Shown: in pieces, positions 13,997 to 18,374 of the stretch
Numbering within the stretch: position 1 is the stretch's first letter
Layout: every line of letters begins with the position of its first letter
NCBI GenBank assembly: GCA_900551015.1
Contig: URUI01000042.1
Location: forward strand, 1-18,374
DNA length: 18,374 nt
Origin: an uncultured Collinsella sp.
Lineage (GTDB): Bacteria > Actinomycetota > Coriobacteriia > Coriobacteriales > Coriobacteriaceae
Direction of reading: 5' to 3'
Notes under the pieces: model-generated
What the model was told of the DNA's origin: nothing
Database searches by the model: none
The model's input: only the letters and a program-made list of their open reading frames with translations
Position numbers and translations under genes: made by a program

Positions 13997-15388
13997 ATGC
14001 AAGCCATCCTTCCCATACTTGAGTTTATCCAATCGATTCTGACCAAGCCAGCGTGGATTATGGGTCTGTTTGCCTTTGTGGGCCTTGTTGCGCTCAAGCG
14101 CCCTGCCCACAAGGTGATGACGGGAACCCTGAAGCCCATTCTTGGTTACATCATGCTGTCTGCCGGCGCCGCTGTTGTTCAGGAGAACCTTGCTCCGCTG
14201 GGTACCTTCATCGAGACCGGTTTCCACATCACCGGCGTCGTGCCCAACAACGAGGTCGTCGTTTCGATGGCTCAGAGCGTCCTCGGCGTTCAGACCATGA
14301 TGATCCTGATTCTCGGCTATGTCGTGAACATTATCATTGCCCGCTTTACCAAGTTTAAGTACATCTTCCTGACGGGCCATCACAGCATGTTTATGGCCTG
14401 CCTGCTGTCTGCCGTTCTGCAGGCATCTGGCTTCCAGGATGTTCAGCTTGTCATCGTGGGCGGCATGTTCCTGGGCCTCGTGAGCGCTATGCTTCCCGCC
14501 GTTGGTCAGCGTTTCACCGAGAAGGTTACCGATGGCGATGAAATCGCCATGGGCCACTTCGGTTCACTCGCCTATTACATCTCCGCTGCAGTCGGTACGC
14601 TTTTTGCTAAGGACGCCGAGGAGAACAGCACCGAGAAGATCGAGGTTCCCGAGAAGTTCGCCTTCCTGCGCGACACTACCATCTCCACGGCTCTTACCAT
14701 GGCCTTCTTCTACCTGGTTACCGCTTTCGCCGCTTACATCGCAGATCCTGCGGTCGTTACCAAGACCGCTGGCGGCGACAACGTGATTGTCTATGCCCTG
14801 ACCTGTGCCCTGTCCTTCGCCGTTGGTGTCACCATCGTCTATAACGGCGTTCGTATGATCCTTGCCGACCTGGTCCCGGCTTTCCAGGGCATCTCCAACA
14901 AGCTGATCCCCGGTGCCATCCCCGCCGTCGACTGCGCCGTCTTCTTCCCCTGTGCTCCCACCGCCGTCATCCTCGGCTTTGTCGCTTCCTTTATCGGTGG
15001 CGTGGTCGGTATGTTCATCGTGGGCGCTACCCTGGGCATCTTCATCATCCCGGGCATGGTTCCCCACTTCTTCTGCGGTGCTACCGCGGGCATCTACGGC
15101 AATGCTACCGGCGGTCGCAAGGGCGCAGCTCTTGGCGCTTTCGTCAACGGCCTGCTCATCACCTTTGCCCCGGCCCTGCTCCTGCCCGTTCTTGACGTCT
15201 TTGGCTTCAAGAACACTACGTTCGGCGACTTCGATTTCTCCGTCATTGGTATTACGCTTGGCCGCGCTGCCGAGGCCTTCGGTACCACCGGTGTCTACGC
15301 GATTCTCGCTGTCCTTCTGGTCGTTGCCTTCGTCCCCAACTTCATCCACACCAAGGGTGCTGTGATCAATCACGTTGAGGAAGAGTAA
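13997..15388 (+). CDS. PTS EIIC component, ascorbate family (UlaA/SgaT-like)
   Basis: The 463-residue inner-membrane protein is a UlaA/SgaT-type transporter with about eleven membrane segments. Family landmarks include KPAWIMGLFAFVGLVALKR near the N-terminus, GYIMLSAGAAVVQENLAPL, FTKFKYIFLTGHHSMFMACL, the substrate-site region around IPAVDCAVFFPCAPTAVILG, and GMVPHFFCGATAGIYGNATG. ATG 13997 with GAGAAAGGAAG upstream is preferred over the in-frame ATG at 13952, which would add a polar 15-residue leader covering the intercistronic hairpin. The protein is known in E. coli for L-ascorbate, but the ascorbate enzymes UlaD, UlaE, UlaF and UlaG are absent here. The neighbouring transaldolases suggest a different sugar or sugar alcohol. 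A terminator follows 57 bases later. Confidence 0.92.
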   Translation: MQAILPILEFIQSILTKPAWIMGLFAFVGLVALKRPAHKVMTGTLKPILGYIMLSAGAAVVQENLAPLGTFIETGFHITGVVPNNEVVVSMAQSVLGVQTMMILILGYVVNIIIARFTKFKYIFLTGHHSMFMACLLSAVLQASGFQDVQLVIVGGMFLGLVSAMLPAVGQRFTEKVTDGDEIAMGHFGSLAYYISAAVGTLFAKDAEENSTEKIEVPEKFAFLRDTTISTALTMAFFYLVTAFAAYIADPAVVTKTAGGDNVIVYALTCALSFAVGVTIVYNGVRMILADLVPAFQGISNKLIPGAIPAVDCAVFFPCAPTAVILGFVASFIGGVVGMFIVGATLGIFIIPGMVPHFFCGATAGIYGNATGGRKGAALGAFVNGLLITFAPALLLPVLDVFGFKNTTFGDFDFSVIGITLGRAAEAFGTTGVYAILAVLLVVAFVPNFIHTKGAVINHVEEE

Positions 15389-15712
15389 TCCAGGCATACG
15401 TTAAGCCCTAATCGGGCGGAGCTCCGATAACCGGCTCCTACACGGAAGCGGTGACGTCTCAATCGAGGCGTCACCGCTTTTTGCTTTGGAGCGATTGTGA
15501 ATATGAGCCGGCGAGGCGCTGCTTCTGTTCCGTGAACGGAATCAAACGCAATGATCGGCAAAAACGTTTTGCCGCTGGGGCGTCGATATAAAAATGGTAA
15601 ATCTGCAAAACCGTTCGCCGAGAAGATAAAAAACCGCAGTTCACGCCTTGATAAACGTAGATAAAGTGTTTAGCAGTTTATCGGCCGTATGCTAACGAAA
15701 GGAATCAGGCAG
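15389..15712. promoter_or_regulatory. Intergenic region before transaldolase copy 2, with terminator and operator-like palindromes
   Basis: The 324-bp gap holds the terminator at 15446-15482 and, after it, a separate promoter region for the second transaldolase. CGGCAAAA at 15556-15563 and TTTTGCCG at 15567-15574 form a palindrome that contains AAACGTTTTG, also present in the DeoR/transaldolase-1 region at 12171. An inverted repeat GATAAAC (15650-15656) and GTTTATC (15676-15682) lies close to the start, with TTGATA at 15648 as a possible -35 box. No gene is seen. Confidence 0.55.
15446..15482 (+). terminator. Rho-independent terminator after the Ula-type PTS operon
   Basis: AAGCGGTGACGTCT at 15446-15459 pairs with AGGCGTCACCGCTT at 15466-15479 (one G-U pair, 6-base loop), followed by a run of five T residues at 15478-15482. 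It ends the transaldolase-IIA-IIB-IIC transcript. Confidence 0.88.
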
Positions 15713-16417
15713 ATGGCAATCAAGGTGTTCGCTGACGGTGCAAACCTCGAGGGCATGCTCGACATGTACGAGAGCGGCAACGTTCAGGGTTTCACGACTA
15801 ACCCGTCCCTTATGAAGAAGGGCGGCGTGACGGATTACCGCGCGTTTGCCAAGGAGGTCCTGGCCCACATCACCGATGTGTCCGTGTCGTTTGAGGTCTT
15901 TGCCGACGACGTCGAGACCATGGAGGTCGAGGCCCGCGAGATTGCTGCCTGGGCCGAGAACGTCTACGTCAAGATTCCGTGCGTGACCACCAAGGGCGAG
16001 TCCACCGCCGAGCTGGTGCACAAGCTTTCGGCCGACGGCATCAAGGTCAACGTCACCACCATCTTTACGCCTACGCAGGTCGACGAGATGGTCGAGGCCG
16101 TTGACGCCGAGACGCCGTCCATCATCTCGCTCTTTGCCGGTCGCATCGCCGACACCGGCGTCGATCCCATTCCGTTTGTGACGGAGTCGGTCAAGACGGC
16201 CGCCGCCAAGCCCAACTGCGAGGTCCTGTGGGCATCCACGCGCGAGCTCATCAACATTTACCAGGCGCAGGCCTGCGGTTGCCAGATCATCACGGTGCCC
16301 AACAGCATCCTGGCCAAGCGCAAGAACATCGGTCGCGATCCGTACGAGGTCTCGCTCGACACCGTGCGCGGCTTTGCCAAGGATATCGCCGCTTTGGGCT
16401 TCCATATCTTGCCGTAA
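15713..16417 (+). CDS. Transaldolase, short FSA/TalC-like type (copy 2)
   Basis: The 234-residue protein is a paralogue of the transaldolase at 12408, with 186 of 234 residues identical by hand alignment. The active-site region is unchanged (K87 in NVYVKIP, SFEVFADD, GFTTNPSLMK). Differences cluster near the C-terminus (KNIGRDPYEVS against KNFGKDLLEYS) and in the residues just after K87. Codon choice here is more GC-rich at third positions than in copy 1, which suggests an old duplication or that one copy was acquired from a relative. I choose ATG 15713 with AAAGGA upstream over the in-frame ATG at 15689, since the family begins MAIKVFADG. It has its own promoter region after the PTS terminator, so it may be expressed independently, perhaps as the housekeeping enzyme. 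Confidence 0.9.
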   Translation: MAIKVFADGANLEGMLDMYESGNVQGFTTNPSLMKKGGVTDYRAFAKEVLAHITDVSVSFEVFADDVETMEVEAREIAAWAENVYVKIPCVTTKGESTAELVHKLSADGIKVNVTTIFTPTQVDEMVEAVDAETPSIISLFAGRIADTGVDPIPFVTESVKTAAAKPNCEVLWASTRELINIYQAQACGCQIITVPNSILAKRKNIGRDPYEVSLDTVRGFAKDIAALGFHILP

Positions 16418-16447
16418 CGCGAACACTGGCTGCGCCGCGGGTTGTTC

Positions 16448-16519
16448 GCCCCGGCCTTTCCTTTCCCTATCGCTCACGCGCTTCGCGAGGGTCGCGCTAG
16501 GTAAAGGAAAGGCCGGGGC
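16448..16519. terminator. Long-stem hairpin downstream of transaldolase 2
   Basis: A perfect 17-bp stem joins GCCCCGGCCTTTCCTTT at 16448-16464 and AAAGGAAAGGCCGGGGC at 16503-16519. The 38-base interior can fold further (CCTA with TAGG, CGCG with CGCG). It begins 31 bases after the stop codon. There is no T-tract on either side, so it may be an mRNA 3'-end stabiliser or a palindromic repeat rather than a terminator. Confidence 0.6.
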
Positions 16520-16549
16520 TGCCGACACGAACTTGCCAGTAGGTTGGTG

Positions 16550-16570
16550 ATTGGCTTCCATATTCTGCCG
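16550..16570 (+). pseudogene. Vestige of a transaldolase 3' end
   Basis: GGCTTCCATATTCTGCCGT, within this span, matches the last codons of transaldolase copy 2 (GGCTTCCATATCTTGCCGT at 16398-16416) at 17 of 19 positions. It encodes the same GFHILP ending. It is too short to be certain, but its position 130 bases after the intact gene suggests the scar of a duplicated transaldolase that was deleted. Confidence 0.35.
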
Positions 16571-16574
16571 TGGA

Positions 16575-16788
16575 CAAAGGTACCCCCGCCTGCGACGTGC
16601 AAAATTGAGAGTATTCAGCAAGGTAAAGGCTTTTACCAGCTGGGTGAAGCATGGAACAGCCCCCGTTTTGGCTCTGATGACGCTAAAACGGGGGCTGTTT
16701 CTTGCTTTTTCGTCTCTGAGGGGCATACGGAACGGCGGAAATTGCAGAATACTCGCGATTTTGCACGCTGCTACAGGGGGTACCCTTG
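16575..16788. repeat. 214-bp element with 47-bp imperfect terminal inverted repeats
   Basis: The left arm, 16575-16621, aligns without gaps to the reverse complement of 16742-16788 at 37 of 47 positions. The conserved blocks are GGTACC with a run of C, CGTGCAAAAT, GAGTATTC and GCAA. Inside lie a small hairpin GGTAAAGGCTTTTACC (16622-16637) and a strong terminator. It encodes no protein. The layout resembles a MITE-like or palindromic intergenic repeat. The terminal CAAAGG and CCCTTG belong to the repeat, and I see no clear target-site duplication. Confidence 0.65.
16655..16705 (+). terminator. Rho-independent terminator inside the inverted-repeat element
   Basis: AACAGCCCCCGTTTT at 16655-16669 pairs perfectly with AAAACGGGGGCTGTT at 16685-16699 (15-bp stem, 15-base loop) and is followed by the T-rich TCTTGCTTTTT. 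It terminates plus-strand transcription from transaldolase 2. The tex gene ends 94 bases further on, in the opposite orientation. Confidence 0.82.
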
Positions 16789-16798
16789 CTTTGGCGGT

Positions 16799-18374
16799 TT
16801 ACTTCCCCTGCACCATGGTGAGGGAGATCTTCTTGCGGTCGCGATCGACCTTTTCGACCCACACCTTGACCGTGTCACCGACGCGCACCACGTCGCTCGG
16901 GTGCTTGACGAAGCGGTTGGCGAGCTTGGAGATGTGTACGAGGCCGTCCTGGTGCACGCCCACGTCGACGAACGCGCCAAAATCCACAACGTTGCGCACC
17001 GTGCCCTTGAGTTCCATGCCGGGCTCCAGATCGTCGATGGAAAGCGCCGAGCGGCTAAAGACCACCTCGGGCGCGTCGTCGCGCGGGTCGCGACCGGGCT
17101 TCTTGAGCTCGTTGACAATGTCGATGAGCGTCAGGGTGCCGCAGTCCAGGTCGCTTGCCAGTGCCGAAATGCTGCCCAGGCGGTGCTCAATGTCGGGCAC
17201 GCCGCCGCGGCTGAGCTCACTGGTCGCCACGCCGGCGCGTTCCAAGACGGACGTGGCCACCTCGTAGCTCTCGGGGTGGACGCTTGTCGCGTCGAGCGGG
17301 TTCTTGCCGCCGCTGATGCGCAAAAAGCCCGCGGCGTTGAGATATGCCTTGGGGCCCAGCTTGGGGACCTTCTTGAGCTGGCGGCGATCGGTAAAGGCGC
17401 CGTTTTCCTCGCGGTAGGCCACGATGTTTTTGGCTACGCTCGGCGTAATGCCCGATACATAGCCCAGCAGGCTCGCGCTTGCGGTGTTGACGTCGACGCC
17501 CACGCGGTTGACGACGTCCTCCACCACGTGACCCAGGGTGCGTGAAAGCTCGGCCTGGTCAAGGTCGTGCTGGTACTGGCCAACGCCGATGGACTGGGGC
17601 GGAATCTTGACGAGCTCTGCCAGCGGGTCTTGCAGGCGGCGGCCCAGGCTCATGGCGCCGCGCACGGTGACGTCCAGGTCGGGGTATTCCTGGCTGGCGA
17701 GCTCGGAGGCGGAGTACACCGATGCGCCGGCCTCGTTGACGATGGTGTATCGCAGTCCAGGCGCCTGCTCGGCGATGAATTCGGAGACGACTTCCTCGGT
17801 CTCGCGGCTGGCGGTGCCGTTGCCAATGACGATGGTGTTGACGTCGTCCTTCTTGACGAGGCAGGCGAGCTCGCACTTGGTGCCGGCGACGTCGTGGCGC
17901 GGCTTGGTGGGATAGACCACGCCGTGGTCGAGTAGCTTGCCGGTCTCGTCCATGACGGCGACCTTGCAGCCGGTGCGGTAGCCGGGGTCAAGACCTATTG
18001 TAACCTTATCCTTAACGGGCGGCTGCATAAGCAGCTGATGCAGGTTTGTTGAAAAAACCTTTATTGCAGAGGTGCTTGCCCTTTCGGTAAGCTCCGAGCG
18101 TATCTCGCGCTCAACCGACGGGAATATAAGGCGCGTATACGCGTCCTCTGCGGCGGCTTTAACTGCGGCGGTTGCGGCAGAGCCTTCCTTTATGTGGTTT
18201 TTCGCTATTATAAACATAGCCTTATCGCGGTCAAAATCTAACGAGACCCTTAAAATTTCTTCCTTTTCGCCGCGGTTTATTGCAAGTATTCTGTGGTCGG
18301 GTATTTTGGAAACAGGCTCGCTGTAATCCTTATACATTTCGTAAACGCCCGCGTCCTCGGTAACCGCCTTTACG
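16799..18374 (-). CDS. tex: Tex-family RNA-binding S1 protein, 5'-partial and chimeric
   Basis: About 524 C-terminal residues of Tex are visible; the gene is open at the right edge. Tex is a cytosolic nucleic-acid-binding protein linked to transcription and RNA processing. In order: the end of the helical N-terminal region (SKIPDHRILAINRGEKEEIL), the YqgF/RNase H-like domain with GLDPGYRTGCKVAVMDETGK, the helix-hairpin-helix region (ASLLGYVSGITPSVAKNIVA, LGPKAYLNAAGFLRI), and a C-terminal S1 domain (ELKGTVRNVVDFGAFVDVGV, HQDGLVHISK). An internal ATG at 18337 is not the true start because the family sequence continues upstream in frame. Codon choice changes sharply at about 17,985-18,000. Downstream it is GC-rich and Collinsella-like; upstream it uses many TTA, ATA and AAA-type codons (GTTACAATAGGTCTT). 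The frame is kept across the switch, which falls in the most conserved motif of the gene. Confidence 0.9.
   Translation of the reverse strand, partial: VKAVTEDAGVYEMYKDYSEPVSKIPDHRILAINRGEKEEILRVSLDFDRDKAMFIIAKNHIKEGSAATAAVKAAAEDAYTRLIFPSVEREIRSELTERASTSAIKVFSTNLHQLLMQPPVKDKVTIGLDPGYRTGCKVAVMDETGKLLDHGVVYPTKPRHDVAGTKCELACLVKKDDVNTIVIGNGTASRETEEVVSEFIAEQAPGLRYTIVNEAGASVYSASELASQEYPDLDVTVRGAMSLGRRLQDPLAELVKIPPQSIGVGQYQHDLDQAELSRTLGHVVEDVVNRVGVDVNTASASLLGYVSGITPSVAKNIVAYREENGAFTDRRQLKKVPKLGPKAYLNAAGFLRISGGKNPLDATSVHPESYEVATSVLERAGVATSELSRGGVPDIEHRLGSISALASDLDCGTLTLIDIVNELKKPGRDPRDDAPEVVFSRSALSIDDLEPGMELKGTVRNVVDFGAFVDVGVHQDGLVHISKLANRFVKHPSDVVRVGDTVKVWVEKVDRDRKKISLTMVQGK

Larger units (their letters stand above)
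16418..16798. other. Structured non-coding region between transaldolase 2 and tex
   Basis: These 381 bases contain no credible gene. They hold, in order, a long hairpin (16448-16519), a short vestige of a transaldolase 3' end (16550-16570), and an element with 47-bp imperfect inverted repeats (16575-16788) that surrounds a strong terminator. The open frames across it are shadows. Confidence 0.7.

Noticed and set aside
15692..16726. 344-codon minus-strand frame opposite transaldolase 2
   Set aside because: It is an antisense frame that also runs through the hairpin region and the terminator stem.
16544..17545. 333-codon plus-strand frame overlapping the tex 3' part
   Set aside because: It starts in the structured non-coding region and continues as antisense of tex. 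Only its first residues (GFHILP) are meaningful, and those are reported as a transaldolase vestige.
1..18374. CRISPR array, tRNA, rRNA, integrase or transposase
   Set aside because: I looked for regularly spaced repeats, tRNA cloverleaf ends and recombinase motifs and found none. The only repeats are operator-like palindromes, the transaldolase paralogues and the inverted-repeat element.

Overview
The central part of this window (about 1.07 to 17.99 kb) reads as a GC-rich Actinobacterium of the Coriobacteriia, most like Collinsella. This rests on family-level protein resemblance, strong GGAG-type ribosome binding sites and codon choice, not on a database search. Both ends look foreign. At about 1,060 an rlmL gene stops being rlmL in mid-domain and becomes an unrelated, out-of-frame reading frame. 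At about 17,990 the tex gene changes abruptly from GC-rich codons to a more AT-rich style inside its most conserved motif. The simplest reading is a metagenomic contig with a chimeric join at each end.

Layout. 1-1062 (minus): two partial genes of a probable Firmicute, an unrecognised protein followed by a short protein that may have an EF-Tu-like beta-barrel. 1060-1335 (minus): 5' part of rlmL. 1587-1736 (plus): a 49-residue single-span membrane protein. 1789-3521 (minus): a HAD phosphatase and an RpiR/SIS regulator. Across a 300-bp region rich in GTGAAA/TTTCAC repeats, the plus strand carries an MFS permease (3822), a GatY/KbaY-like class II aldolase (5139), a complete mannose-family PTS (IIA, IIB, IIC, IID; 6004-8657), an aldo/keto reductase (8755) and an HSL-type esterase (9702), closed by a terminator at 10,815. 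The genes are closely spaced and look like one catabolic operon for an unidentified, possibly acylated or otherwise modified, sugar. No sugar-phosphate kinase or isomerase is present.

At 10,973 only the C-terminal third of a second HAD phosphatase remains, so the block from about 1.4 to 10.97 kb may be an island or replacement. After a bidirectional terminator comes a DeoR regulator (minus, 11269-12060). Divergent from it is a transaldolase followed by an ascorbate-family (Ula-type) PTS IIA, IIB and IIC, a terminator, and then a second transaldolase about 79% identical to the first. The Ula-type genes lack UlaD/E/F-like enzymes, so ascorbate is unlikely to be the substrate. Transaldolase pairing suggests a sugar or polyol entering at the pentose-phosphate/fructose-6-phosphate level.

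16418-16798 is non-coding but structured. It has a 17-bp-stem hairpin, a vestige of a transaldolase 3' end, and a 214-bp element with 47-bp imperfect terminal inverted repeats that encloses a strong terminator. tex (minus) then runs off the right edge. I see no tRNA, rRNA, CRISPR array, transposase, integrase or phage gene.
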